64,000 nt of DNA from Salinispirillum sp049115955 (GCA_049115955.1 JAGDZJ010000009.1:72070-136069); one strand, 5' to 3'; counted from the stretch's first letter, positions 33,711 to 43,762 are shown. The notes: a model not told the origin generated them from the letters alone. Program-made: numbers and translations.

Positions 33711-36700
33711 ATGTCAAATGTAGGCCAGCGCGAGCGCATCACCCAGAACCGCATCGTTCAGTTCTTCCAAACGGAATTGGGCTATCGCTACTTGGGCAAC
33801 TGGCAAGATCGTAGCGGCAGTAAGAATATCGAAGTGGCTGTGCTGACTGAGTGGCTGCAAAAGCGCGGAGTCAGCGAGGCACTCATCAACCGCGCCATTC
33901 GTCAGTTGGATGTGGCCGCCGCACTGGGTGAAGGTAAAAAACTGTACTACGCCAACAAAGAGGTTTACCGGCTACTTCGCTATGGCGTGAAAGACAAAGA
34001 AGGCGCGGGATATCTTAAAGAAACGGTTTGGTTAATCGATTGGAACAACCCTGAAGCCAATGATTTTGCCATCGCCGAAGAAGTCACTATCAAGGGTGAG
34101 CATAAGAAACGCCCTGATGTTGTGCTGTATGTTAACGGGATTGCATTAGGTGTTGTTGAGCTAAAGCGTTCGTCGGTAACCGTATCTGAGGGCATTCGCC
34201 AAAACCTCGACAACCAGAAAAAAGAGTTTATCCGCAATTTCTTCACCTCCATGCAGTTGATCATGGCCGGTAACGATACGCAGGGTCTGCGTTACGGCTC
34301 AATCGAAACAACGGAAAAGCACTATCTTGAATGGAAGGAAGATGTTGCTAACACGTTTGAACACAAATTAGATTTTCATCTCAGCCGTATCTGTAACAAG
34401 CAGCGCTTTTTGCAAATTATTCACGACTTCATGGTCTTCGATGCGGGCGTCAAGAAAACCTGTCGTCACAACCAGTTCTTTGGTGTTGAAGCAGCAAAGC
34501 GTCATATCGCTAAACGTGAAGGCGGTATTATTTGGCACACACAGGGTTCAGGCAAAAGTCTCACAATGGTGTGGCTGGCTAAGTGGATACGCGAAAATGT
34601 GCAAGACAGCCGCGTACTGATTGTGACCGACCGTACCGAGCTAGACGAGCAAATTGAGAAGGTGTTCACCGGGGTAGAAGAAGATATCTACCGAACCAAA
34701 AGCGGTGTTGATCTCGTTGCAACGTTGAATCAGCCTAACCCTTGGCTTGTGTGTTCGTTGGTGCATAAATTTGGCCGCCAGTCGGATTCCGAAAACGATG
34801 CCGCCACCGACGAGTTTATAGCGGAAGTAAAGAAATCCCTGCCATCTGATTTTAAGGCCAAGGGTGATTTATTTGTGTTTGTCGATGAGTGTCACCGCTC
34901 GCAATCTGGCAAGCTGCATGAGGCCATGAAATCCATTCTGCCAGAAGCCATGTTTGTTGGTTTTACAGGCACACCGCTGATGAAGAAAGACAAGAAAAAG
35001 TCTGTTGAAGTCTTTGGTCCTTACATTCATACCTATAAGTTTGATGAAGCAGTCGCCGATGGTGTAGTGCTGGATTTACGCTACGAAGCACGCGATATTG
35101 ACCAGCATTTAACATCTGTGAAAAAAGTGGATGAGTGGTTTGAAGCAAACACTCAAGGCTTGTCGCGCATTGCAAAAACCCAACTGAAACAGAAATGGGG
35201 CACTTTGCAAAAGGTGCTTACCAGCAAGTCGCGCTTGGAAAAAATCATTGCTGACATATGGCTCGATTTTAAGCGCAGACCCCGCTTAATGGATGGGCGT
35301 GGCAATGCCATGCTGGTGTGTTCCAGTGTGTATCAAGCTTGCAAAGCCTATGAGATGTTTAGCCAAACAGATTTAGCGGGCAAAGTGGCGATTGTCACCA
35401 GTTTTCAACCAACAGCAGCCAGTATTAAAGGGGAAGAGACTGGTGAAGGGTTGACGGAAAAGCTGTTTAAATACGAAGTATATCGGAAAATGCTGGCGCA
35501 CTATTTTGAACAGACGGAAGACCAAGCCGCGAATCGTGTTGAAGAATTTGAAACGGAGGTCAAGAAGCGCTTTGTTAATGAGCCGGGCCAAATGAGCCTA
35601 TTGATTGTGGTCGATAAATTGTTGACCGGCTTCGATGCGCCTTCCGCAACGTATTTGTACATCGATAAGCAGATGGCTGACCACAACCTGTTCCAAGCGA
35701 TATGTCGAGTAAACCGCTTGGATGGCGATGATAAAGAATACGGCTATATCATCGACTACAAGGACCTTTTCCGATCCTTGGATAAAGCGATCTATGACTA
35801 CACAAAAGGCGCTTTCGAGGGCTACGACAAAGACGACGTAGCTGGATTGCTGAAAGACCGCTTAGAGCAAGCCAAGCTCGATTTAGACAATGCGCTGGAA
35901 ATGGTACGAGCTTTATGTGAGCCGGTGAAAGCTCCGAGAGATCAGAACGATTACCGTCATTATTTTTGTTGTGAGCCTGGGGCTAATGCAGATGAACTGA
36001 CGGAAAAGGAAGCCTTACGACTAACGCTTTATCAGGACGTAGCTAAATTATTGCGTGCCTATGCCAATGTTGCCAATGAAATGGAAGCGGCTGGATATTC
36101 AGCGCAAGAGATTGATGCCATACGAGCAGAGGTTGTTCACTTTGAAAGAGTACGTGATGAAGTGAAGCTGTCCAGTGGCGACTTGGTTGAAATGAAGCGT
36201 TTCGAACCAGCGATGCGGCACTTGCTTGATATGTACATTCGCGCAGATGACAGTGAAACTCTTATGGATTTTGAAGAGCTGGGCCTGATTGAATTGATCG
36301 TTGAAAAAGGCTCGGAGGCTTTTGCTGACCTGCCAGAAAGCATTCGCAACAACCAAGATGCGATGGCGGAAACCATCGAAAACAACGTACGTAAAACCAT
36401 CGTGGATGAGAACCTAGTAAACCCGAAATATTACGAGCAGATGTCGGTGCTATTGGATGAATTGATCGAATTGCGCCGTCAGAAAGCCATAGAGTACCAA
36501 GAATATTTGGAGCGCATACGTGAACTCTCTCGCAAGGTAATTCGCCCAGAACAAACAGCATCCGACTATCCGTCCTCTGTGGACTCTGGCCCTAAGCGTG
36601 CTTTTTATGACAACTTTGGACACGACGAAGTTTTAGCCAACAACATCGATAGCGCCATTCGGTATACCAAAAAAGCAGATTGGGTCGGAGACCGATTTAA

Positions 36701-36803
36701 AGAACGCGAGATTGCTAATGCGGTGCGTGATACCACGAAAGGTTATGAAGTCAATGTTCAGGACGTGCTGGAACTCGCCAAAGCCCAGAAGGAATATCGC
36801 TGA
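33711..36803 (+). CDS. hsdR: Type I restriction endonuclease subunit HsdR
   Basis: Translocating motor and nuclease of the type I complex. The N-terminal nuclease core has RPDVVLY (about 133) and VELKRS (about 149), the D...ExK arrangement. The superfamily 2 helicase has Walker A (QGSGKSLTMVW, about 277), VDECHRSQSG (DEAD-like box, about 391), GFTGTPLM and a late QAICRVNRLDG motif VI. A C-terminal helical region of about 250 residues ends in KAQKEYR. 1030 residues, normal. GGGGTG is upstream of the ATG. No premature stop or frameshift, so it looks functional. Confidence 0.95.
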   Translation: MSNVGQRERITQNRIVQFFQTELGYRYLGNWQDRSGSKNIEVAVLTEWLQKRGVSEALINRAIRQLDVAAALGEGKKLYYANKEVYRLLRYGVKDKEGAGYLKETVWLIDWNNPEANDFAIAEEVTIKGEHKKRPDVVLYVNGIALGVVELKRSSVTVSEGIRQNLDNQKKEFIRNFFTSMQLIMAGNDTQGLRYGSIETTEKHYLEWKEDVANTFEHKLDFHLSRICNKQRFLQIIHDFMVFDAGVKKTCRHNQFFGVEAAKRHIAKREGGIIWHTQGSGKSLTMVWLAKWIRENVQDSRVLIVTDRTELDEQIEKVFTGVEEDIYRTKSGVDLVATLNQPNPWLVCSLVHKFGRQSDSENDAATDEFIAEVKKSLPSDFKAKGDLFVFVDECHRSQSGKLHEAMKSILPEAMFVGFTGTPLMKKDKKKSVEVFGPYIHTYKFDEAVADGVVLDLRYEARDIDQHLTSVKKVDEWFEANTQGLSRIAKTQLKQKWGTLQKVLTSKSRLEKIIADIWLDFKRRPRLMDGRGNAMLVCSSVYQACKAYEMFSQTDLAGKVAIVTSFQPTAASIKGEETGEGLTEKLFKYEVYRKMLAHYFEQTEDQAANRVEEFETEVKKRFVNEPGQMSLLIVVDKLLTGFDAPSATYLYIDKQMADHNLFQAICRVNRLDGDDKEYGYIIDYKDLFRSLDKAIYDYTKGAFEGYDKDDVAGLLKDRLEQAKLDLDNALEMVRALCEPVKAPRDQNDYRHYFCCEPGANADELTEKEALRLTLYQDVAKLLRAYANVANEMEAAGYSAQEIDAIRAEVVHFERVRDEVKLSSGDLVEMKRFEPAMRHLLDMYIRADDSETLMDFEELGLIELIVEKGSEAFADLPESIRNNQDAMAETIENNVRKTIVDENLVNPKYYEQMSVLLDELIELRRQKAIEYQEYLERIRELSRKVIRPEQTASDYPSSVDSGPKRAFYDNFGHDEVLANNIDSAIRYTKKADWVGDRFKEREIANAVRDTTKGYEVNVQDVLELAKAQKEYR

Positions 36804-37516
36804 TGGGCATGTTAGAAATTGGTTCTCTGGCCATGCAACTCAACAGAAAACCGATCAAAAACTTGCATATCAGCGTGTTACCACCCGATGGTCGGGTACG
36901 CGTTTCGGCGCCAGCATCCATGACAGAGAATGCAATACGCATTGCGGTGATCAGCCGTATACCTTGGATAAAAAAACAGCAACGTGATTTCGCCAAGCAG
37001 CCCCGACAGTCCGAGCGAGAAATGGTCAGTGGTGAATGCCATTATTTATGGGGTAAACGCTATCGCTTAAATGTGCTTGAACGCTCAGGTCGGCATGAAG
37101 TGAAGCTAGGTGGCGGGAAAATCCATATCTTCGTTAACTCGAACACCACACTAGACAACAAAGTGCTCACTCTCTCAACATTCTACCGCAATGAACTGAA
37201 AGCGCGGATTCGCGGACTATTGCCCCATTGGCAAAATGTCATAGGGGTTGATGCAAAGCGCTGGGGCGTGAAGAAAATGAAAACCAAGTGGGGAAGCTGC
37301 AATACCCAAACGCAGCACATTTGGTTGAACTTAGAGCTCGCCAAGAAACCTCGCGAGTGCCTGGAATACATCCTTGTGCATGAATTGGTTCATTTATTAG
37401 AACGTCACCATAACGAGCGTTTCAGAGCCTATATGGATGCGTTTTTACCCGACTGGCGTGAACGGCGCGATTTACTGAACCAATTACCGCTCGCTCACAA
37501 CGATTGGCACTATTAG
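36803..37516 (+). CDS. YgjP/WLM-type (DUF45) metallopeptidase
   Basis: Zinc metallopeptidase-like protein of 237 residues, often annotated as M48 family or SprT-like and frequently located beside type I restriction genes. The zinc motif is HELVHLLERHHNERF (HExxH near residue 194). Before it stands the typical RWGVKKMKTKWGSC segment. The start overlaps the hsdR stop in TGATG, so translation is coupled. Substrate is unknown; association with restriction systems suggests turnover or control of HsdR, but that is conjecture. Last gene of the island. Confidence 0.85.
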   Translation: MGMLEIGSLAMQLNRKPIKNLHISVLPPDGRVRVSAPASMTENAIRIAVISRIPWIKKQQRDFAKQPRQSEREMVSGECHYLWGKRYRLNVLERSGRHEVKLGGGKIHIFVNSNTTLDNKVLTLSTFYRNELKARIRGLLPHWQNVIGVDAKRWGVKKMKTKWGSCNTQTQHIWLNLELAKKPRECLEYILVHELVHLLERHHNERFRAYMDAFLPDWRERRDLLNQLPLAHNDWHY

Positions 37517-37627
37517 CTTATTGCGCAAAAACAATTTAACGGTTGCACCCAAAACCTAGAATAACTATATTTTCAGCACATCCGCCCCTTGGTAGTACGC
37601 CCGCTCAATCATCCGGAGTGAGTGCCG

Positions 37628-37650
37628 AGCCCCTGGGGCTTTCTTTTTTC
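37628..37650 (+). terminator. Terminator of the hsd operon
   Basis: AGCCC and GGGCT form a short GC-rich stem around CTG and are followed by TTCTTTTTT. It is 112 bases after the metallopeptidase stop and ends ten bases before the convergent spoT stop. Confidence 0.65.
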
Positions 37651-37659
37651 CGCACCGCT

Positions 37660-39783
37660 CTACCTCAGCACCCGATAGACCCGCACCACTTCGGCCAAAC
37701 GGCGCACTCGGCGCATTACATTCGCCAAATGCACCCGGTTATTGACGCTGACACTGACCAGAATCTGGCTCACTGACGCGTCCTTCTCTTCCATGTTCAC
37801 GGTATCGATGTTGGAATTCGCGTTGGCAATCGCCGATGCCACATTCGCCAACACACCGCGCTGACTGTGTACTATGATGCGCAGTTCGGCGTGGAAGTCG
37901 CCGCCCATCTCATCGTCCCACTCCAGATGCACGCACCGTTGCTGATCATCCCGGTACTCTGCAATGTTCTTACAGCTTTCCCGGTGTATCACTAGCCCTT
38001 TGCCCTTGCTGATCACGCCGACAATGGGGTCGCCCGGTATCGGTGCACAGCACTTGGCGTAGTTCAGAATCAGTTTTTCGGTGCCGCGTAAGGTCACAGC
38101 GGACGCCCGTCGGCTCGCGGCAATGCTTTCGTTGTTGCTGACCTGCTGCGCAAGGCGGCGGGCAACCACGAAACTCAAGCGTGTACCCAAGCCCACGTCG
38201 CTGAACAAATGTTCCATGGTAGGCACTTCCAAGTCGTCTAACAGGGCACGCCACTGCTCGTCCGTAATGTCAGCAAACTCCAGTTCGAACTGCCCCATAG
38301 CTTTGGTCAACAGCTTCTTGCCGATGTCTTCCGACTCCGCTTCGTGCATGGTCTTCAAGTAATGCCGTATCGCGCTCTTGGCCTTACCCGTCACCACAAA
38401 ATTCAGCCACGCCGTATTCGGATGCGCGGTCTTCGCGGTAATGATCTTCACCGAGTCGCCGCTTTCCAGCGGTTGGCTCAGGGGCCAGTATTTACGGTTC
38501 ACCAAACACCCGACACAGCTATTACCGACATCGGTGTGTACGGCGTACGCGAAGTCCACCGGCGTGGCGCCCTTGGGCAGTTCCATGATGCGGCCTTTGG
38601 GCGTGAACACGTAGATTTCGTCGGGGAACAAATCGATTTTAACGTGCTCGATGAACTCGATGCTGCTGTTGGCCTGCTGCTGAATTTCCAGTAGACCATT
38701 AATCCAGCGGCGCGCCCGCGCTTGCGTGGGCGTGGGGTTTTGTGAGTCGTTTTCTTTATACAGCCAGTGCGCGGCAATGCCGTGGTTCGCCATGGCGTCC
38801 ATGTCGTGGGTGCGAATCTGCACTTCAATGTGAATACCGTTGAAACCGATCACGGTGGTGTGCAGGCTCTGATAACCGTTCACCTTGGGTACGGCAATGT
38901 AGTCTTTAAAGCGCTTAAAAACGGGGTTAAACAGGCTGTGTACAGCACCCAGTGCCTTGTAACAGTCTTCCACTGAATCAGTGACGATGCGGATGGCATA
39001 AACGTCCATGATTTCTTTGAACGGCTTATGCTGTTCCTTCATCTTCTGGTAGATGCTGTACAGGTGCTTTTCGCGTCCATAGACTTGCGAGTTCGTCAGT
39101 GAGAACTCTTCTAGGCGTTTGCACAGCATACCCTGAATTTGCTCGACCACTTCGCGGCGGTTACCACGGGCTTTGGTGATGGCCGCTGAAATACTGCGTG
39201 CGCGCATCGGGTAGATGGCCGCAAAAGACAGGTTTTCTAGTTCCACTCGAATGTCATTGATGCCGAGGCGCTGTGCGATGGGCGCGTAGATGTCGAGGGT
39301 CTCTTGGGCAATGCGGCGTTTTTTATCGGGGCGCAGCGGCGCCAGCGTGCGCATGTTGTGCAGGCGATCTGCCAGCTTGACCAAAATAACTCGCAAGTCT
39401 TTCGCCATGGCCATGGCCATTTTTTGAAAGTTCTCCGCCATTTCGTGGCGTTTATCTTCAAACTCCAGATGCGTCAGCTTGCTCACCCCATCCACCAAGT
39501 CGGCCACGCCGTCACCGAACTGGCGCGCCATGGCTTCACGCGTCATCGGGGTGTCTTCGAGTACGTCGTGCAGCATGGCCGCCATCAGGCTTTGGTGATC
39601 CATGTGCATCTTGGCTAATACATTGGCAACAGCGAGAGGGTGAATAATGTAGGGTTCATCGCTGGCCCGTTTTTGGCCATAGTGCGCCTGTTCGGCAAAA
39701 TAGTATGCCCGACGTACCCGATTGATTTTTTCCGGGCTGAGATAACTTTGCAGGCGACTGGCCAGCGCATCAATGGTCGGCAC
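37660..39783 (-). CDS. spoT: Bifunctional (p)ppGpp hydrolase/synthetase SpoT
   Basis: Makes and degrades the stringent-response alarmone. Domains in order are HD hydrolase (IIHPLAVANVLAKM, AAMLHDVLEDT), synthetase (YAIRIVTDSVEDCYKAL, PKVNGYQSLHTTVIG, EVQIRTHDMDAMANHGIAAH), TGS (VFTPKGRIMELPKGATPVDF) and ACT (ELRIIVHSQRGVLANVA). 707 residues. The HD motif is intact, so hydrolase activity is expected. The start is GTG at 39783, with GGAAG upstream; no ATG fits the usual N-terminus. Distal gene of gmk-rpoZ-spoT as in E. coli and Pseudomonas. Confidence 0.95.
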   Translation of the reverse strand: MPTIDALASRLQSYLSPEKINRVRRAYYFAEQAHYGQKRASDEPYIIHPLAVANVLAKMHMDHQSLMAAMLHDVLEDTPMTREAMARQFGDGVADLVDGVSKLTHLEFEDKRHEMAENFQKMAMAMAKDLRVILVKLADRLHNMRTLAPLRPDKKRRIAQETLDIYAPIAQRLGINDIRVELENLSFAAIYPMRARSISAAITKARGNRREVVEQIQGMLCKRLEEFSLTNSQVYGREKHLYSIYQKMKEQHKPFKEIMDVYAIRIVTDSVEDCYKALGAVHSLFNPVFKRFKDYIAVPKVNGYQSLHTTVIGFNGIHIEVQIRTHDMDAMANHGIAAHWLYKENDSQNPTPTQARARRWINGLLEIQQQANSSIEFIEHVKIDLFPDEIYVFTPKGRIMELPKGATPVDFAYAVHTDVGNSCVGCLVNRKYWPLSQPLESGDSVKIITAKTAHPNTAWLNFVVTGKAKSAIRHYLKTMHEAESEDIGKKLLTKAMGQFELEFADITDEQWRALLDDLEVPTMEHLFSDVGLGTRLSFVVARRLAQQVSNNESIAASRRASAVTLRGTEKLILNYAKCCAPIPGDPIVGVISKGKGLVIHRESCKNIAEYRDDQQRCVHLEWDDEMGGDFHAELRIIVHSQRGVLANVASAIANANSNIDTVNMEEKDASVSQILVSVSVNNRVHLANVMRRVRRLAEVVRVYRVLR

Positions 39784-39955
39784 TCAGGACACTTCCGATA
39801 AACAGAATGGGATTATATTGATTCTAGTGAATGGAGGGGGTACAGCACAACCGTATCGCGGCGATTAAGCGCGACTATTGGTCGTAGACGAAGGGGAAAT
39901 TACGAGGAGGAGTGTGTGGGCCAACACAATTGGTCAGCCCCGCACACGATGTCGC

Positions 39956-40171
39956 TTATTCTTGCTCAGGCGTGCTCATGATTTCGTCAACCGAAATCTT
40001 GTTTTCTGCCAGTTCACGCAAGGCCAGCACAGTTGGCTTGTCCTTATCCAGAGACACCCGTACATCGGCGCCTTGGTTAGCGATCTGACGTGCGCGCTTG
40101 GAGGCGACCATGATCAACTCAAAACGGTTATCGACGTGCTGCAAACAATCTTCTACTGTGACACGAGCCAT
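39956..40171 (-). CDS. rpoZ: RNA polymerase omega subunit
   Basis: Small subunit that helps assemble RNA polymerase around the beta' C-terminus and takes part in ppGpp binding. The 71-residue sequence has the invariant MARVTVEDCL start, NRFELIMVASKRARQI, and LALRELAENKIS. It lies between gmk and spoT on the same strand, a conserved arrangement. A 172-base gap separates it from spoT, where no convincing terminator was seen, so the two may be partly cotranscribed. Slightly shorter than the E. coli protein (91). Confidence 0.95.
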   Translation of the reverse strand: MARVTVEDCLQHVDNRFELIMVASKRARQIANQGADVRVSLDKDKPTVLALRELAENKISVDEIMSTPEQE

Positions 40172-40262
40172 GCAATCTATCCTCTAGCGTTCACTGACAT
40201 ACTGGGCCGCCGGAGCGGACCGCGTAGTTTACCTGAATTCTTCATGCATACAAGGGTGGTGA

Positions 40263-40889
40263 TTACGTCGCGCGCTCGTCCAACAGCCCATCCAACAAGG
40301 TTTGTTGCATCCGCATTTGCATTGGCGTGCGCATACGCTGGGCAACAAAAATCGCACAGAACTCATCCAACGCCTTGTAGAAGTCGTCGTTGATGATCAA
40401 GAAGTCGTACTCGTTGTAATGCGACATCTCGCTCTGTGCATCTCGCATGCGACGGGCAATGACTTCGGCTGAATCTTGCGCGCGCTTTTCCAAACGTTCC
40501 TGCAAGCTGTGCAGTGACGGCGGCAGAATGAATATGCCCTGCGCCTCTGGCATGAGCTGCCGCACTTGGCGAGCCCCCTGCCAATCGATTTCTAGAATAA
40601 CATCATGGCCTTTTTCCAACTCGCGCTCGACGTAAGACTTAGACGTACCATAGAAGTTATCAAACACCTGCGCGTGCTCGAGAAAATCGCCTTGTTGCAC
40701 CATGGCGGTAAAGTCATCGGTTGTCACAAAATGGTAGTGCTCGCCCTGCTCTTCGCCCGGCCGCATGGGCCGCGTGGTGTGCGAAATAGACAGAAACACA
40801 TAGCTCAGGCGTTTGATGAGGGCATTCACCAAACTGCTTTTACCGGCACCCGAAGGCGCCGACACAATGTAAAGGGTACCCTTGGCCAT
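40263..40889 (-). CDS. gmk: Guanylate kinase
   Basis: Phosphorylates GMP to GDP with ATP; cytoplasmic, essential for guanine nucleotide supply. The P-loop is VSAPSGAGKSSLVNAL near the N-terminus, the GMP-binding region has SHTTRPMRPGE and HYHFVT, then EIDWQGARQVR and a lid with RMRDAQSEMSHYNEYDF. 208 residues, as in E. coli. It is upstream of rpoZ and spoT on the same strand. A chemoreceptor gene and its terminator now separate it from yicC. Confidence 0.96.
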   Translation of the reverse strand: MAKGTLYIVSAPSGAGKSSLVNALIKRLSYVFLSISHTTRPMRPGEEQGEHYHFVTTDDFTAMVQQGDFLEHAQVFDNFYGTSKSYVERELEKGHDVILEIDWQGARQVRQLMPEAQGIFILPPSLHSLQERLEKRAQDSAEVIARRMRDAQSEMSHYNEYDFLIINDDFYKALDEFCAIFVAQRMRTPMQMRMQQTLLDGLLDERAT

Positions 40890-40903
40890 ATCGTGTTCTC
40901 TTA

Positions 40904-40930
40904 ATAAAAACGCCAGCGTGATGCTGGCGT
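40904..40930 (-). terminator. Rho-independent terminator of chemoreceptor gene
   Basis: Read on the minus strand, ACGCCAGC and GCTGGCGT form a perfect eight-base stem with a five-base loop, followed by a U tract (TTTTTATT). It lies about 60 bases past the chemoreceptor stop and just upstream of gmk, so gmk needs its own promoter or readthrough. Confidence 0.88.
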
Positions 40931-40989
40931 CGTATTTTAGCGCGAAGTATAGAAGGTTTTTCCTACTTCGTCTCGCAGCAAGCTTATCC

Positions 40990-42627
40990 TCACAGCTTGA
41001 AGAAGCTGACCTTTTTGGTCAGTTGATCCGCCAAATCAGCCAGGTCGCGACTTGAAGACGCCACCTGATCGGCACCTGCCGAACTGGCCATGGTGGAGTC
41101 GTGAATGCGGCTGATGTTTTGATTCACTTCTTCCGCCACCCGGCTTTGCTCTTCCGACGCGGTGGCAATCTGCGTGTTCATGTTGTTGATTGCGGCGACT
41201 TCACGGCGAATGCTGTCCAGTGCCGCCTCGGCATCACGGGTCTGCTCAACCGTATGCTGAGCGAGGTTACGGCTGGTTTCCATAATGGTGGCAGCCTGCC
41301 CCGAGCCTTCTTGCAGCTTCACGATCATGCCGCTGATTTCACGCGTCGATTCTTGCGTACGAGTTGCTAATGAACGCACCTCATCCGCCACAACCGCAAA
41401 ACCACGACCGTGCTCACCGGCACGTGCCGCTTCGATGGCCGCGTTCAAGGCCAACAAGTTGGTCTGTTCGGCGATGGCATTGATCACCTCAGTAATTTTC
41501 TCGATGTTTCCGCTGTCAGCGGACACCTTCTCTACTGTTTGCGCCGCTTTTTCCAACGTTTCCGCCAAGTTCAAAATGGACTTGGCCGCCTCCTGAACTT
41601 TGGCGTTACCGTTTTCAACTTCGTGATCGGCTTTTTGCGTCGCCGACGCGGCGCTGGTGGCATGCAACGCCACTTCTGCAACCGACGCCGCCATCTCATT
41701 GATAGCCGTCGCCATTTGCTCAGCTTCGCTCGACTGCACCTGAATCTGCTGATTGTTGTCACGCGATGTAGCGCGCAGCTGTGCCGAAGACTCAGTCAAT
41801 TCTTCTGCCGCCGAACGCACCTCAGTAATGATGACTTTCAGGCGCTCGACCATGGTGCGCATGTCCCCCATTACACTGTTGGGGTAGCGTGTGTTGATCT
41901 GTATGCCTAATTCGCCGTCCGCTAGGCGCTGAATGGCTCTGGCCACATCTTCCGGCTCACCGCCCAGAGTTGCCTTCATGTTACGAATGATGACCGCAGA
42001 CACGAGGACACTGGCGATGACGGCCGCCGCTGCGACTAAGAGCATCAAGATTCGAAAGCCACTGGCGGTATCCTGAACGCGATCGATGTCAAGACGAATC
42101 AACGCTTCTTGGTGGTCGATGAACGCGTTGATGCGCGCCAACCATTCGGAATAAGCCGGGGACACATCGTTGAGGAGGAAGGCCGTCGCCGTGCTCATAT
42201 CGCCGGCTTGGCGAGTACGGATCAGTTCTTCGGTTAAACGCAATGTGGTGCGCTCAATGTCCTTGATGCGATCTAAAAGACGGATCTCTTCTGGCGTAGC
42301 ACCTAAGCTGCCGAACAGTTGATCCATGGGGCGAGCGGATGCCTGATAGAAGGCAGCCAGATCGCGGATGTCCTGCAAATGGCCGTTCAACTGCTGAGCG
42401 TCACTGACCAGTACGGCGTCGCGAATGGAAATAGCACGATCGTGCACACTGCCACGGAAATTAATGGCATAACGCTGTTTAAGCGAGGCGCCTTCGTTGA
42501 CTTCCGTCAGGGTCCGGTCGATGACGCCGACGCGCTGCATACCCACCAGCGTGACCAGAATCATCAGGGAAAGAATAAGACCAAACCCCAAGCTCAAACG
42601 CTGGGTGATGGTGAGTGACTTCGACAT
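40990..42627 (-). CDS. Methyl-accepting chemotaxis protein (first)
   Basis: Transmembrane chemoreceptor of about 545 residues. The N-terminal helix TM1 (LGLILSLMILVTLVGM-type stretch) is followed by a periplasmic helical domain of the four-helix-bundle type (about 35-185), TM2 (LMLLVAAAAVIASVLVSAVI), HAMP, and a signalling domain with the hairpin core EQTNLLALNAAIEAARAGE and GRGFAVVADEVR. No C-terminal CheR-binding pentapeptide: it ends VSFFKL. ATG at 42627 is preferred; a longer frame to 42666 adds a tail before the charged start. It interrupts the gmk-yicC neighbourhood. Ligand unknown. Confidence 0.92.
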   Translation of the reverse strand: MSKSLTITQRLSLGFGLILSLMILVTLVGMQRVGVIDRTLTEVNEGASLKQRYAINFRGSVHDRAISIRDAVLVSDAQQLNGHLQDIRDLAAFYQASARPMDQLFGSLGATPEEIRLLDRIKDIERTTLRLTEELIRTRQAGDMSTATAFLLNDVSPAYSEWLARINAFIDHQEALIRLDIDRVQDTASGFRILMLLVAAAAVIASVLVSAVIIRNMKATLGGEPEDVARAIQRLADGELGIQINTRYPNSVMGDMRTMVERLKVIITEVRSAAEELTESSAQLRATSRDNNQQIQVQSSEAEQMATAINEMAASVAEVALHATSAASATQKADHEVENGNAKVQEAAKSILNLAETLEKAAQTVEKVSADSGNIEKITEVINAIAEQTNLLALNAAIEAARAGEHGRGFAVVADEVRSLATRTQESTREISGMIVKLQEGSGQAATIMETSRNLAQHTVEQTRDAEAALDSIRREVAAINNMNTQIATASEEQSRVAEEVNQNISRIHDSTMASSAGADQVASSSRDLADLADQLTKKVSFFKL

Positions 42628-42747
42628 AATACGGCTTTTCTCTTCAATGGCGTGAATGGGCAACAATCCTGTTTACGACGAGCCGGCCATTTTCGATCAC
42701 TGTATGAAGAAAATCATCTCGGGTGATGGTGGAGAGCAGAGCAAGAC

Positions 42748-42765
42748 GGGTGCAACCATGCACCC
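42748..42765. promoter_or_regulatory. Inverted repeat upstream of chemoreceptor gene
   Basis: GGGTGC and GCACCC form a perfect six-base inverted repeat around AACCAT, about 120 bases upstream of the chemoreceptor start in the 268-base gap to yicC. Possible operator; no regulator is suggested. Confidence 0.3.
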
Positions 42766-42895
42766 AGGCGCGCACAGTGTATGAAAAATAACCTCAACGC
42801 AAGCGACTTGATTGTGGCTCGCTAAATAAGATCGAACTAAATTACGGACACGAAAGCTGCTCCGGCACAACTCATGGTGCCGAGGTATAAAGCAC

Positions 42896-43762
42896 TTATT
42901 CGATGTTCTGAATCTGCTCGCGCATTTGTTCGATCATCACTTTCAGGTCGATGGCAGCCTGTGTGTAGTCGGTGCTGCTGGCCTTTGAACCCAGCGTGTT
43001 GGCTTCGCGGTTAAACTCTTGCATCAAGAAATCCAATCGCCGACCCACCGGCTCTTTGCGCTTGAGCACTTGCCGCGTTTCGCTGATATGGATGTCCAAC
43101 CGATCCAGTTCTTCGGCAATATCAGCTTTCTGCAGCAGCATGACAATTTCTTGCTCTAACCGCTGCGGTTCTACGTCTGCTTGCAAGCGCTCTATGCGCT
43201 CACGCAGACGCTCGCCCAAAGCCGCCTGCAAGGCAGGGTAGGCATCTCGCAATTGCGTCACGATGGCTTGAATGTGCTCCAGACGCTGTTCAATTTGCCC
43301 TACCAGCTCTTGGCCTTCCCGACCACGATGGGCGCGCAGTAAGTTCATGGCCTCGGCTAACGTATCGTCAATGGCCGTCGCCAGCACCTCTGGCGCCAGA
43401 TCAGCTTCAGCCAATACACCCGGCCACTGTAATACAGCTAAGGCATCCGGCATGACGGCATCCGGCACCGCCTGCCGAACCTGTTGAAGCGCTTGCTGCA
43501 GTTGTTCCAGTGCCGCCTTCTGCACCACCAGCTCTTGCTGCTCACCTGCATCACGCTGCCAGCGCACGGTCACTTCTAATTTGCCCCGTGACAGTCTTTT
43601 GCGCACTTGATCGCGAATCAGCGCTTCGGCAAAACGCAGACTGTCTGGCAGCCGAACAAAGACCTCCAGATACCGATGATTCACCGACTTAACTTCGACA
43701 CTGAGCTTGCCGCCAGGGAGGGCCTGCTCGGCGCGTGCGAAACCGGTCATGCTGAAGGTCAT
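42896..43762 (-). CDS. yicC: YicC/YloC-family endoribonuclease
   Basis: Conserved bacterial protein recently assigned endoribonuclease activity in the family. 288 residues. Recognisable parts are the N-terminal MTFSMTGFARAEQ, SVEVKSVNHRYLEVFVRLPD, and the C-terminal (DUF1732) segment VGRRLDFLMQEFNREANTLGS. Start ATG at 43762. E. coli and Pseudomonas also carry yicC near gmk-rpoZ-spoT or rph. Identification is secure; the physiological RNA target is not known from sequence. Confidence 0.92.
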   Translation of the reverse strand: MTFSMTGFARAEQALPGGKLSVEVKSVNHRYLEVFVRLPDSLRFAEALIRDQVRKRLSRGKLEVTVRWQRDAGEQQELVVQKAALEQLQQALQQVRQAVPDAVMPDALAVLQWPGVLAEADLAPEVLATAIDDTLAEAMNLLRAHRGREGQELVGQIEQRLEHIQAIVTQLRDAYPALQAALGERLRERIERLQADVEPQRLEQEIVMLLQKADIAEELDRLDIHISETRQVLKRKEPVGRRLDFLMQEFNREANTLGSKASSTDYTQAAIDLKVMIEQMREQIQNIE

